Source: ANME-2 cluster archaeon (GTDB lineage: Archaea > Halobacteriota > Methanosarcinia > Methanosarcinales > Methanocomedenaceae). From it: DNA of 64,000 nt. The position numbers and the translations under genes are program-made. The notes under the pieces were generated by a model that saw nothing but the letters and a program-made list of their open reading frames with translations, did not search any database and was not told the origin of the DNA. Below are positions 18,601 through 23,319 of this stretch, one piece after another. The stretch is taken from contig JAHYIS010000005.1 of NCBI GenBank assembly GCA_019429385.1, positions 1 through 64,000 on the forward strand, given 5' to 3'. Every line of letters begins with the position of its first letter. The first letter of the stretch is position 1.

Positions 18601-20410
18601 CTGTACAGAGGGTAAATGCCACATTAACGGTACGCAACTGGGTACAACCATTACCGGAACACAGCCTGATATCACTATGGAACATGTTCCACAAATAAAC
18701 GAATCCACAGATATCAGGACACTTTATGCACCGAATTGTACTGATTGTCATGTTAACAGTTTGAGTTCTTATTCAGAACCGGTATGGGGTCTTGCAAACG
18801 AGACCGACCATTCGAATGTCTCGCATTATGGCAGTACTTCCGGCCTGGTCACTCCCACATCTACCTGTGACCTGTGTCATAAAAACAGCACAACCGGATC
18901 GCAGTGGGGTAATGCAACCCAGGTCAGGCATCCGGTCAATAAATCAGCTGGCTTTTGTGATAACTGTCACGATAGCGGTAATTCGTTCCATGCTGAGAAT
19001 CTTTCTAATGCAATTGATATACATACTTTTGGCTTTGATTGGGAGGGTGATGGCATAGACTATGCTGTAAAACAAAGTCAGCAATTCCAGGATAATGAAG
19101 GTTGTTATGCCTGCCACGAAGAAGGAATAATGATGTCAGGTGTCACCGATACCAATACAAAGACCTGTGAAGAATGTCATTATAATAATTCGGCTGGTCC
19201 GTTCAATACTGCAAATATCAATCTGAGAACCGATGTTAATGATACATTGCCCCGTGTATTCAATCATGTCAATGATTCTGGTGCATTCGTGAAAGTATCG
19301 AATATGAGTGAATTCTATAATTCACAGAGTAATATCAGCACTCCATCGACCTGTTATGCTTTCAACAATAATACTGGTGCAGGTACCTGTCATGGTGTAA
19401 GTTATGATAACAGTTCGAACGGGTTCTATGCCTTCAGGAGATTATGGGATACGGAGGATAGTACTATGAAGCCATACAGGTGGACCCAGACTCTTGACCA
19501 TTTACCGAACACTTCTGATTGTCGTATCTGTCACCTTGGTGCCAGTGCTGCAGGTATACTTGTCGAAAGTGCTTTCTGGGGTAACCCGATGAATGTAAGC
19601 AGCACCCAACCGGGTGTTTCAACTCACACGCAATGCACGGCTCTGGCCAGTGATTGCTGGGGTTGCCATGTCGTAGGTGGAGGCCAGCCGGTTGATTTCC
19701 ATGATGCAAATATCACCGCTGGCGGCGGACCTGATTGTATCGGCTGCCATGATGTTGACGGTCCGGTTTCGGCTGATAAGAAACTTAATGTATCGTCTAT
19801 GAATGTGACTTCAGCCATTCACTATGGATTGAATAATGCAACCCTGAATGGTACCAATTACCTGTGTTATGCATGTCATTTAGACGGCCAGCCTCCTGTT
19901 AGCGGTCACCCTATCAATATCAGCCAGACCAAAGAGTGTCCGGATTGTCATACCGGTACTACCATCTACAGTGCTCCGGCTGTGGGGAGGCATATCCCGA
20001 ATGCATCGGCTCCTCAGCAGCATAGTACATCCAATTTGACAACGAATTACGCAGAATGCTGGGATTGTCATAACAACAGCGTTAACAGTAGTGCAACCTT
20101 GTGGCAGAGCAACAGGTCTCTTGTGTCCCATTACGGTACCAATAGCAGCCTGGTCAGGACCAACTCTAATGATTCGATTGATGAGTGCTACAATTGCCAC
20201 TGGAATACCACATACCAATATAAATATGGAAATGCACCACAAACCCAGATGGCATCCCAGATTCAGTGTTACGAATGCCACAATGGCGATTGGAAGTTCG
20301 AGAGAAGATTGCCATTCTTACCAAGGACATGGGTATTCTATGCGACTGAACCAGGAAACCTGCATAATCAAAAGATGGGGACATACTGGGCATGTTCGAC
20401 ATGTCATTAA
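629..20410 (+). CDS. Giant secreted multihaem cytochrome c with adhesin/S-layer-like N-terminal half
   Basis: A 6,593-residue protein if started at ATG 629. An in-frame ATG at 617 exists, but GGGTGG between the two looks like the ribosome site for 629. Residues 1-37 form a signal peptide ending near SLA. Next come an N/T/S-rich spacer, a PGF-pre-PGF-like domain (about 166-336), many Ig-like or transthyretin-like domains, DUF2341 (about 1925-2030), five FG-GAP repeats (about 2080-2310), jelly-roll and LamG-like modules (about 2894-3260) and a discoidin-like module (about 3552-3690). The first CxxCH is at C3929 and the last, CSTCH, is the final five residues. I count 67 CxxCH plus CX3CH (2), CX4CH (2), CX5CH (1) and one possible CX11CH. 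A second discoidin-like and a second jelly-roll module interrupt the haem region. N-x-S/T sequons are dense throughout. No C-terminal membrane anchor follows. Family knowledge: ANME and Methanoperedens-type archaea encode very large S-layer-associated cytochromes for extracellular electron transfer. A role in carrying electrons across the S-layer is inferred. Confidence 0.93.
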   Translation: MKKTPKNGVISLRKSIGKILLLVVIISLFSSMTPSLAEGLEKQTTDYSLKGLHLYSYDLIYTLFNPLMGTAGELVNIANDSTPAPSNSFSNNSTPKNTPNTTNQADLIQNSTNQYYDNKDQINTTNSTDNPNNPRIKITDISTPKPAPIQTGTSTVNEQKVTFLKKNYVTGNIKDHQNESVSADIQVIRPDGQVKMELLNRPNFNVDLENGDTLVFNASSKDVSARFTIKGNSTDSIITLDNFGKIKPRTTRTPGFVPMKFVEVHADNTDYGTVTITISYEDEDLTGFDENQLNIYHYTNGDWRPTASTIDKTAKTITATVNGLSYFAIGQGSGLNIVARSDALVNPDDTITVTGGVYYDNLTIVPAADITITIKTTGINTDTTTDVFGNFKTTLPSPASIGTYDVQINATLGAMEANSTKNLQVTSSPLFRLTGTIQVENEDVAASYANVTITSTLPAGSVSDSSRLTLSGKTSITGTRIYNLFTDTKVDNGVNATGSFRFFVDSLASGEVTKNWATIYLYGVSYSGSGVAEESYDTYLDSMYKDSSSYIKPWDQSTWYWNNSLVVGDILYNTTQTVDVVTPNPSTQVRFNLTGDMNINFSSSGLNNPSNSKLFVDNVLLLSSTGDLGTENVNITGFLDDTNELVITSDVKGGVDYSLTTQFHTYMNASVVDDGINYSVTLSTTNYGTEDWSSPAMTCNVPEGAIDFTIIDEDNNNLNVTSSCTLPSDGGNVVIPNSVIGKIKSGITRTFTLSYSLKQLDITAHPFADTYMPGQTVDIYTDVMYSGSVVNDATVTITIKDPLDVTLFNGTATWNGNNYSITKTTNDTWPIGIYHVNVSAFGTVDGVLRTGLNSTSFVEKRLILYVQANGPYPPQRNITITGRAYYSDDGAEEGKTVNISVSGLNTTATTNATGHFQAVIPGMDAGTYQVTANITNGYGLTDSDTDTLLVLSTPFFILIDTDLSETSGQSLLDPNHNFIVEVPSSMDVLSSTVTLTGITEKTDEFYLSPAPISMYAIGTVQFNFVNGTFMVTIPPYKSVTVNDVNMTITAYPLDTGVQESVFNNSIDGIDVGESHYMVPDTPSTHSWSEDITARVSPGIAHEIKITKLDTYTKNYEFMAMVHVNRTGYLDTPLNPRAYISGNIIYAEPGDMGTSSHTTDITKFIEAGSNSVLFINDHNSLVNYVIQTRVRDWNYTQETVIEVPGKFEIENVLSATATDQNLMNPEIRHPLKKYASNLTVFDIDNNLDITSNCTVANDELFIPTECIGPINVDETRLFNVSYDAPKPDISPSVNKTEYNRDDIVLISASINFEGAPVPDANVSAVLSNSTHPEIGEVTLTHTGSGVYTGTYVIPANTSLGAYTVSVEAYSETLNLDNETVGYTVRMLNASLDAGGPYIVDSNATVFGYIYNMANGSPINGATVNITISNSSGIINQTNVTTIASGYYSYNRAVEMAGDYNVSVAAIDPNGITGTASDSFTVKFDVSVTTNRTSCNSGDHIEVNVSVHDRGSIDVSTTAVTVLIDIPGTGIETLSIGNGRLVYSAGYYSGTFTNTTNLGQYNMTVAASTAIASGNTTGSVRVSSLLVTEYLDRTVYIADDNVNVRGKVYDNEAGANASGASYNISIWKGALYITSSTGSTNSTGGYSVTFPGIAAGSYIADIDIIYDTLESSNTTSFDMKYNITTTIPKSLYGIDEQVDINISVFDTGSVSVIGAVLTANITNSTVVVESLAGSNITDNSNGYYNTSFTPAWSDDFNISVHVVNGSVAGDAAIVPFRATGFYVDTTSDSPRYEVGDTVTVTGNLWDSQDSSRWADVTIKVYDPTGTEIETITLSDQYGNYTYNFSLNSTAYAGTYSVQVNASETESGGSLTAVNSSAFDVEYITTVSTNHSQYNTDDGVDVTVNVRNSTTQVEGASVNINVTYMGPSDWWDFSWEYRVKITANNTIAGTKNDSYVVVKGSELASVGVSLTNLPVNSIRIINPSMTEIVRFVDDRNSDGYLDPTDGIVFLVDLSAGEEKDYWLYYDYDITTDPGYTLPAKLKLYFAEEFIITSDDYARVYYKHSNRDGTFGGYVQKDDNVNNDRGVAIADFDNDGNYDIVVGDSNGNLFLHTWTDVGTFSKSGISPAFTSSSYTMDMTAADFNEDGNMDFIVGGNNRNLYLYTGDGMGSFTQTIITTTAPGNAGRGKDAGDINEDGHMDFIYVDNPNGIVYGYYGTGTGSFAAPLELFNSPGTDPYGLALGDFDNNGHLDIIVNTGAGGEYYVYSGDGAGNFISEGQKFDTNRHGGIDAFDFNHDGNLDVVYTTYDTEYTYYGAGNGNFGFGSTSLGYTGYNMMGISAPPMQDIISSSVDMKQNLSRTPVWSGPATGHGGGNYGAEISLSSAETGIYLVVANVNSPWPGDSTSTFTVRELSITSNLYGPYNFNGSHNGPVVPLIISGTVSDYEFNNTIKNGQVEISISYPNNSLATTQVVSTDTSGLYNYDFTSSFSSTSPAGSYNVSIQVNDSGITNSAVNNFTVSTVEQSWALPARDFRMPLMLNNIDSPFSQTYSSKGFVLTLPGGVSQSSVIMKDITGANVGYSVIWDYANTLNVTLDNFSIGMFEGRLIYVYFDRDNGAAPDSGSVALASVPLVTGTVEGYWIDITKDSALYPPSGTARLTANLTLTDSSPLDGALINFTIYYPNGTLACGPQNNVTDPANISQTGNSAVLNYSIPALKGLYGVTINATSQNGIPRTQSGTFNVGGLSVEVNTDRDMYNTRENVEVTINVSDMGVAVSGATVNIGVNDESGLLPYEFQSTHITNSSGIARSVWYIPTDAVLGNYSIHVNVNTANDSGYNDFETFRVDRYELGLTSSNNAVGLGGPVVIRGTTIHNGSSVDSYANISVMYQSGFIDDVMPLGATSGISTWNWDYSMKHSGVRSHYQEASDSGTAGQQHYFFDAYSGYPVGTGETISAWVYIDPLSEPVDEIMLQFHSTDGWGHRAYWGADLIQWGTNDTSSRRPKGALPAAGQWAMLNVTPTEIGIDGMVVDGMAFTLNENSTNTARVWFDDVHFSGETIHSYLDVENVSAPGGSYVRYLGNDYTETFNDTFDTFNTTLWTNTSDSYHNSSQGYMVLNGTGVNWNATFYGNDSYDRSSHPVMKADFKVNDLNSDLHVSAENTAAGSQYRRFGMRFQSGDIVGQRYDPVEGWVTKVLFTPVVDTWYTAEIHFYDTYSSLYVYSRDDSSRPRPDLPDYEYNLSDWNPRFHFWAYNNQSCIDNARVDVQSTYDTLPWVGQYLVISNSTYPGLERTNVTGVLVADLNVTIDASGPYIPGSGNVSITGTVSDNSSGTARSSDVWIYVTYPDGNTTMYNTTSDAAGNYSNNFNTPSNTGLYSVRVTARDSVDIAGSTSGSFTVGLYTTLSAAGSYINPGDVSELILEISNASLGGSPITGADVNINITRPNAGVDAYATPSDIIDHGDGTYTLNYTNTGLYGTYSISATALSGSYYGLANVTFTVDELYVTSQVGGPYIVGDTVSVQGQAGSLSRGLAFDGNVTINLTYPNGTVIRYYNNSTVSSTTSFTQSGTYGHSGFTSPQNVNDGNSGTYAYTTTCSDDYIQVTWTENKTVSRVRAYYYWQYWPTNYKIQVLDSDGVTWIDKKAISNFMAAPTTYPYIEDRIPTTMTKGIRIYYLTSFYSSPRIYIYEMWAYGPDEYSVDEIPLPVSGNYTINVTARDPFGVTGVAPSLNVPVRFLVSTSFDKVSYDPGNTVTAVIRAFNGTGYESGATVSSLLDYARNGSTIDTNVTTTNSTGIASVTYTLPEGFTSYYVNSSLSKDGTVGYGSNATSTAHLRMWVDPAEALVGHSSWPTGVTPAEYRNLTINAALLTLAGHIIDDQTITANVYRYDGALLSSVALTGTDGAYSGEYTIPDNGPEGRYWIELQEYPGIKHYFNVVEWGCTRCHIDTIPNPTSYHNGYFLHRIDDVVVAGTDGHIYPSNFSKEYVHESHPLNGGSSQWGTSCTYHGPTADWNCVKCHPTEVLPSECPDCHNSANNKGASILTSEYGADVHAGINRDVALGKSATSTDGGDPALAVDGNELTSWTPDNVASQVIEVDMASLYPVDAIRLAMANYKATYTIEGWDSTQWITLVSSTTYSNYGNDKTFTFAQQNISKVKVTASAWNRVPSGSLCYGSNAATVTQQPLITSINVFMPNDLPITAANPTSHDACKVCHGGDIPANVQPTIPECTDCHPESSGSGMQVMPSNMSNVDRQLENYEDVSDISVYSAPGVLPSTSTFTASTDQTHEGSRSGKLYYSMAPGVGRINVDRSNLDFTNATSIRFWLYGNPVDDNTTFRVSVRNNKSGKWHYYPAQNLNWSGWSLVDIPITSLSELDILYITHADMLRIQFESRKADTGTIYIDDLHVESKGTHTQYQEIKCGTCHGVLHDIRPSPSCNECHQTQTHGNTTETVSTCVECHSMENGRLVVRNIDHGNNTTLVEIPMDGAKISDCSVCHSMAEPHDKQWNYVCMDCHRDSEHGQVDETYTDYEKASTCLKCHNDPHDLQNELTAKGGCNACHTHRIHGQNSLTSTYNESIHLDCLRCHGYPVNDSEPLPMGLGHPGEIHISQTYGLTAPECMFCHENATNSYELHTGLPVDREDTTLVESIQNESICITCHDPVPSFSNTSLEARDELLLEPHATQVAGHGNVSCFVCHGHSPAQLTLNFGTDCVGCHINAAVAPVNSTNGTDIPPPQVLGHGNTECSQCHGHTNSQLTFVGSTATECMECHENASAEVTLLEYMDPVSNGTVPLNQNGNVWTVTPPQVVGHGNVTCLECHTHAPSDFSNVEDFLGPDCTICHMNNSRNVSLINNTIPKNSNTEVIDSSGESLIVISPFVLGHGNASCAECHGHTNSNLTFLGSTISSCIDCHENASKLTLLLEDTMPASHTTTIINGTSNPKIVNPPQVDGHGNVSCFVCHDHAPSDFTNQTSYELIGGNCSSCHKNASTLTPLINYTIPTHPRTNWTNEPNNTPPLVTPPQVVGHGRDNEVDCFVCHGHTNSRLSFPGTCTECHENQTMYDVLNTTYGYEPPQVAGHGNASCDDCHGHDTPDLTFKGTADDDCLDCHINASTDSINNTWTLINNTIPQSGNTVVVNNSSSQWVVNPPQVLGHGNTSCIYCHGHAPAEYYIDTATIIGTDCYSCHINASAQPIPLRNNTIPNSDQTSWTNEPNQTPAMVIAPQVLAHGNDTNHDGVANSSDCYVCHGHTNSELTFKSDCYLCHSGRQHGSSDNPMTGQKGLQCWACHTHDNMNRTYLGINSPDDCNLCHLNVTQANVINETYSLYPPQIFGHQDRHNSSAYLNCDYCHEHIPSAIKKLTARGWEESECRDCHIEGNNKTVTWTPPTPINEVPADWGHAQMHCKDCHGHTPSGMDYVGIEQCDDCHVTVHSDMDGYDTGDNSSWDDTCYTCHIEVNGTNKTDSTRFDLAHNGDSNCTVCHVEPNGTLELISDWNTNYKCKVCHTGSNPDTNNTLIENSTWYASQIAVNASDTHGNSTYMVQCTSCHSSHRRADTSNDYNCTTLCHAAQANTTTLCESTCHSDGVTEVVEDCDYCHNNATPPEPTVQISDMHSSSFEANNTTSHHNCTWCHYNLNNYTPAIKSVNGTDIPIYPNIHNIYVPTTCTECHPTPIATHPILGSNYDTMTLDSCLGCHGTSHSIIREGGGPDCLSSTCHANNTKPVNVTEFEAGPHSTLNSGAVNSSPLSHESEKACWLCHGNGSEPGTHLTNMSKVKSCDDETYCHGNASLSINVISHTSTADTKYVRTSASITCVFCHNRTGVSVYNQGDTTLAQSANMSNMPAGARVTAHYIKNLTNTATDEHNIIDTVGWAGGSQGCVYCHRTNSGAIFNATNISQLSSHDAMGNNCYSCHIVGTTTLHDIGVINASQGGPDCVGCHGSGAALEDVNTTVFNSSIHAGLNSGAANVTPVNELSKACWACHGNGSEPSGHPNQTVGGSNPANVTYPLNCTEGKCHINGTQLGTTITGTQPDITMEHVPQINESTDIRTLYAPNCTDCHVNSLSSYSEPVWGLANETDHSNVSHYGSTSGLVTPTSTCDLCHKNSTTGSQWGNATQVRHPVNKSAGFCDNCHDSGNSFHAENLSNAIDIHTFGFDWEGDGIDYAVKQSQQFQDNEGCYACHEEGIMMSGVTDTNTKTCEECHYNNSAGPFNTANINLRTDVNDTLPRVFNHVNDSGAFVKVSNMSEFYNSQSNISTPSTCYAFNNNTGAGTCHGVSYDNSSNGFYAFRRLWDTEDSTMKPYRWTQTLDHLPNTSDCRICHLGASAAGILVESAFWGNPMNVSSTQPGVSTHTQCTALASDCWGCHVVGGGQPVDFHDANITAGGGPDCIGCHDVDGPVSADKKLNVSSMNVTSAIHYGLNNATLNGTNYLCYACHLDGQPPVSGHPINISQTKECPDCHTGTTIYSAPAVGRHIPNASAPQQHSTSNLTTNYAECWDCHNNSVNSSATLWQSNRSLVSHYGTNSSLVRTNSNDSIDECYNCHWNTTYQYKYGNAPQTQMASQIQCYECHNGDWKFERRLPFLPRTWVFYATEPGNLHNQKMGTYWACSTCH
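6865..7570 (+). repeat. Five FG-GAP/VCBS beta-propeller repeats within the giant cytochrome
   Basis: Five consecutive units of about 46 residues each carry an aspartate-rich calcium-loop core: ADFDNDGNYDIVVG, ADFNEDGNMDFIVG, GDINEDGHMDFIYV, GDFDNNGHLDIIVN and FDFNHDGNLDVVY. This is the FG-GAP/VCBS signature found in integrin-like propellers and adhesins. A full propeller normally has seven blades, so either two divergent blades flank the visible ones or this is a partial propeller. The block directly follows a DUF2341 domain beginning near WWDFSWEYRVKI. Confidence 0.8.
14639..16380 (+). repeat. Array of alternating di-haem repeats in the giant cytochrome
   Basis: About nine to ten units of roughly 55-75 residues start with QVxGHGNxxCxxCHxH and end with CxxCHxNAS. 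Two flavours alternate: one with HTNSxLTF after the first haem, the other with HAPSDF or HAPAEY. Each unit carries two CxxCH motifs plus extra His residues (the GHG and CHGH positions) that could act as distal haem ligands. The alternation suggests growth by duplication of a four-haem block. A more degenerate unit follows at about 16570-16710. Confidence 0.85.
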
Positions 20411-20424
20411 GGTAATAGGACAGC

Positions 20425-21366
20425 TCACAACAGATAATGTTGCTTTCCCCTATGGAGGGTCTCTATCAAAGAGGTGGCAAAAATGTCATCCTCTTCCAAC
20501 TCCTGCCCAATATAACCCAACTTCCTGAGCACCGGAACAAATGCCATAGCAGACTCAATATACTCTCTGGGAAGCGCAGCACAGTACCGTGGAGATATCT
20601 TGTAGACCTCCCTGATAAAATCCTCGTCCACCACCTCAACCATTTCAGCAACCAAACGGGCCGCTTTCCCTGGTTCGTTCCGTATCAGGTTTGAAGCATC
20701 CTCATGCAGCCTCAGGAAATCCTGCACCAGCCCGGCCCGCCCTTCAAGCAATTCCCGGGATACAATAATGCCATAACTGGGGTTCCATGGCCAGAGCATT
20801 GACGGCGGGACTAACACCTTTGCATCACAGGTACGCCCTGCTGCTACCGACAACGGTGGTGTACCGATGGCGGCAACAATATCACCATCTGCAAGTGCAT
20901 CAGGAATGAAATCAGCCCATGAGTAGTTCTGCACCTCTATTGTACCGGCCAGGTTGTGAACGGCTAACAGGTCCCTTAGTATTACATCATGGATAGAACC
21001 GGATGGGGGACAGCCAATGTTCCCTCCCTTAAATTGTCCAAGGACCGCTGCGATATTACCACCCGATTCATCAAGCGTTCTGCTGCCAGGTAGACCTATC
21101 ATCACGGTACCCTCAACATGACCACCACCCACACATAGTATAGATACACCCCTGTCAATACCTATCATCACCGGGGGCAATCCGATATAACCGATATCGA
21201 CCTCGCATTTTGACAGGGCATCCACGATAGCAGGACCGCCCCCGAACATCTTCCATTCCACGGCAAGTCCCAGTTCTTTCTCAAGCCATCTGGTTCCCAT
21301 TAATACGAAAGACGTATGGTAGAAGGTAGAAAGGTGCCCGATACGCACGATCTTATTATTGTCCAT
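20425..21366 (-). CDS. Solute-binding-protein-like protein (NMT1/SsuA type) without signal peptide
   Basis: A 313-residue protein with the two-lobed periplasmic-binding fold of the NMT1/THI5/SsuA group. It begins VRIGHLSTFYHTSFVLMG, has WLEKELGLAVEWKMFGGG, and a hinge region around IGCPPSGSIHDVILRDLL. Such proteins normally deliver substrate to an ABC importer. This one starts at the mature domain with no signal peptide or lipobox, and no permease or ATPase gene is adjacent, so it may act in the cytoplasm as a binding protein or as an enzyme on the same fold. It converges on the cytochrome gene with only 14 bp between stops. The ligand cannot be told from the sequence. Confidence 0.75.
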   Translation of the reverse strand: MDNNKIVRIGHLSTFYHTSFVLMGTRWLEKELGLAVEWKMFGGGPAIVDALSKCEVDIGYIGLPPVMIGIDRGVSILCVGGGHVEGTVMIGLPGSRTLDESGGNIAAVLGQFKGGNIGCPPSGSIHDVILRDLLAVHNLAGTIEVQNYSWADFIPDALADGDIVAAIGTPPLSVAAGRTCDAKVLVPPSMLWPWNPSYGIIVSRELLEGRAGLVQDFLRLHEDASNLIRNEPGKAARLVAEMVEVVDEDFIREVYKISPRYCAALPREYIESAMAFVPVLRKLGYIGQELEEDDIFATSLIETLHRGKQHYLL

Positions 21367-21632
21367 ACATGACCATCAACTTCAATGGAGTAAATAATAC
21401 ATTAAAGTAATCTCAGAATTACATTTGCAGCCTAATATAGTATAAAACGAACTAAAATGAGAATGCGATAAAACAAAAATCCAGGTTGATATTTAATAGC
21501 CATAGACCGAATGCAGGGGATTTGAATCGTTTATTGTCTAATAACTTGCGTATGGTTTCGTAATTGCCAACACTAACCTTTCCCGTTGATAGCCATTTCT
21601 GTTCTATTGTACCAGAAATATCCCACCAGATA

Positions 21633-22250
21633 TTAACTTCGCAATTTTACACTCAGTTGTGCAACCCGTTTTCCTAATGCCCTGGCAATGACCATATCAT
21701 TCTCTGTTGGTGGCTTGTCTGACATGGGACCTGCCACAGTAGAAGGACCATAAGGGCTGCCACCGTCCCTGGTGGTCATCAGTACCTGTTCAGAATAGGG
21801 TACTCCCGAGATGAGCATGCCGTGGTGTATCATAGGTATCCACATGGTCAAAATCGTGGTCTCCTGTCCTCCGTGCATGGTAGCGCTTCCCGTAAAACAA
21901 CCGCCTACCTTGCCGATGAGACCTCCTTCCATCCAGATCCCCGAGGTCTGGTCCCAGAAATCCTTCAACGAAGAGGCCATATTGCCGAACCTGGTGGGAG
22001 ATCCGAAGATTGCACCATCTGCTTCTTTCAGGTCAGAGGTCTTGACCAGGGGGTAGGTTTTTTCCAGGTGTTCTTTCATTTTGGCCCAGCGTTCATCCCG
22101 CTGGATAACCTCCTGTGGGGCAAGTTCCGCGGTCCTTCTCAACTCTGCCCTGCAGCCTTCCACGCTCCTGACGCCCTCTGCAATAGCCTCGGCCATTTGC
22201 ATGGTGTTTCCGTACCGGGAATAGAATATAATGAATATCTTTATCGTCAT
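21633..22250 (-). CDS. wrbA: WrbA-family NAD(P)H:quinone oxidoreductase (flavodoxin-like)
   Basis: A 205-residue protein with a complete flavodoxin-like fold. The N-terminal FMN phosphate loop is YSRYGNTMQMAEAI, GSPTRFGNMASSLKDFWDQT forms the second FMN-binding loop, and GSATMHGGQETT the third. These are characteristic WrbA segments. The family reduces quinones by two electrons, avoiding semiquinone radicals. GGTGG sits just upstream of the ATG as a ribosome site. It lies 36 bp downstream of the OGG1-type glycosylase gene on the same strand, so the two are probably co-transcribed and fit an oxidative-stress theme. The length matches the family. Confidence 0.9.
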   Translation of the reverse strand: MTIKIFIIFYSRYGNTMQMAEAIAEGVRSVEGCRAELRRTAELAPQEVIQRDERWAKMKEHLEKTYPLVKTSDLKEADGAIFGSPTRFGNMASSLKDFWDQTSGIWMEGGLIGKVGGCFTGSATMHGGQETTILTMWIPMIHHGMLISGVPYSEQVLMTTRDGGSPYGPSTVAGPMSDKPPTENDMVIARALGKRVAQLSVKLRS

Positions 22251-22286
22251 ACCACCAGCTCCAAGTAATATACTTCAGGGTAGTAG

Positions 22287-23138
22287 TTATAATTTTCCAC
22301 AATGTACCGGTAACGAACTGTCAGAAGATATCCTGGAATAGTATAGGTACTGCTGTGCGTATCCGGCATAAGGTCCGAAATACGAACGGGCAAATTCACT
22401 AATTGCGTTCTGCGCCCTGTTTTTTGGGCCTGCCAGATACCTGCCATAATGCTCCTGCATCACAGAAAGGATATGGGTATCAGCAGGAAAGGCTTCCAGT
22501 TTATCATACGCGAACAGCAGTACACAGTCCGCGATCTTGGGTCCAATCCCCCTTACCTTCATCAACAGCCTTTTTGCTTCATCGTACTCCAGTTCAAAGG
22601 GCACTTCCAGGTCAAGCTCACCTCTTTCCACGAGCTTTGCCACCTCAAGGATGTTCCCTGCTCTGAAACCCAGTTTGGTTTGCCTTAACAATTGTTCGGT
22701 GGTCTGTGACAGGATTTCGGGATCAGGAAATGAATAATGTCCGCCCAGGTCTTCACCATACTGAATGCACAGGTTGGATATTGAATCCTTGATGTTTGGT
22801 ATGGACTTGCAGCTTGAGGCCAAATATGAGATGAGGCACTCCCAGGGTTGTTGCCGTATAAGGTGCAGTCCTCTATATTGTTTGACAAGCCTGTCCATCA
22901 CGGCATCCCTGTTAATGGTGTCATAAATCTTCTGCATGTCATCATCCAGCCGGAAATACTCACATATCCTGTCCCTGCTAAGACCTGTCTGCACTTCCAG
23001 CACACCCTCAACCTGACGTGTGCGTATGACATGGCCGCAGACCACACCCTCCCACCATTCCCCGGTACGCTTCCACCTGAATACCTGGCCGCAATCCAGC
23101 GTATAATCGAGATTGAAGTCACTGTTGACAATATACAT
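22287..23138 (-). CDS. ogg: OGG1-type 8-oxoguanine DNA glycosylase/AP lyase
   Basis: A 283-residue member of the helix-hairpin-helix glycosylase superfamily. The N-terminal domain has LDCGQVFRWKR, typical of OGG1 proteins. The HhH-GPD core reads VRGIGPKIADCVLLFAYDKL followed by AFPADTHI. By family comparison K201 is the Schiff-base lysine and D220 the catalytic aspartate. It would excise 8-oxoguanine from DNA and nick the abasic site. The gene is probably first in a two-gene unit with wrbA. The 181-bp upstream gap is very AT-rich and shared with the divergent two-CW gene. Confidence 0.9.
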   Translation of the reverse strand: MYIVNSDFNLDYTLDCGQVFRWKRTGEWWEGVVCGHVIRTRQVEGVLEVQTGLSRDRICEYFRLDDDMQKIYDTINRDAVMDRLVKQYRGLHLIRQQPWECLISYLASSCKSIPNIKDSISNLCIQYGEDLGGHYSFPDPEILSQTTEQLLRQTKLGFRAGNILEVAKLVERGELDLEVPFELEYDEAKRLLMKVRGIGPKIADCVLLFAYDKLEAFPADTHILSVMQEHYGRYLAGPKNRAQNAISEFARSYFGPYAGYAQQYLYYSRISSDSSLPVHCGKL

Positions 23139-23319
23139 AGTGAAAATGGTATTTGGCTTTATTAACGGTAAATGTGACGTTTGTACATCAGGCTAAATAT
23201 ATTTTTGTGTGTTTTATATTTCGATAAATATATATGTGTTTACATATTTACTTAATTAACAGGGTAAACTGGTGTAGTATCAGCCACATTTGGCTCCAAC
23301 CCTGAGAAGGTGAAAAACG

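Noticed and set aside
20390-20460. Frameshift truncating the giant cytochrome
   Set aside because: No CxxCH or related sequence continues downstream in any frame before the convergent gene. The short terminus appears genuine in this sequence.
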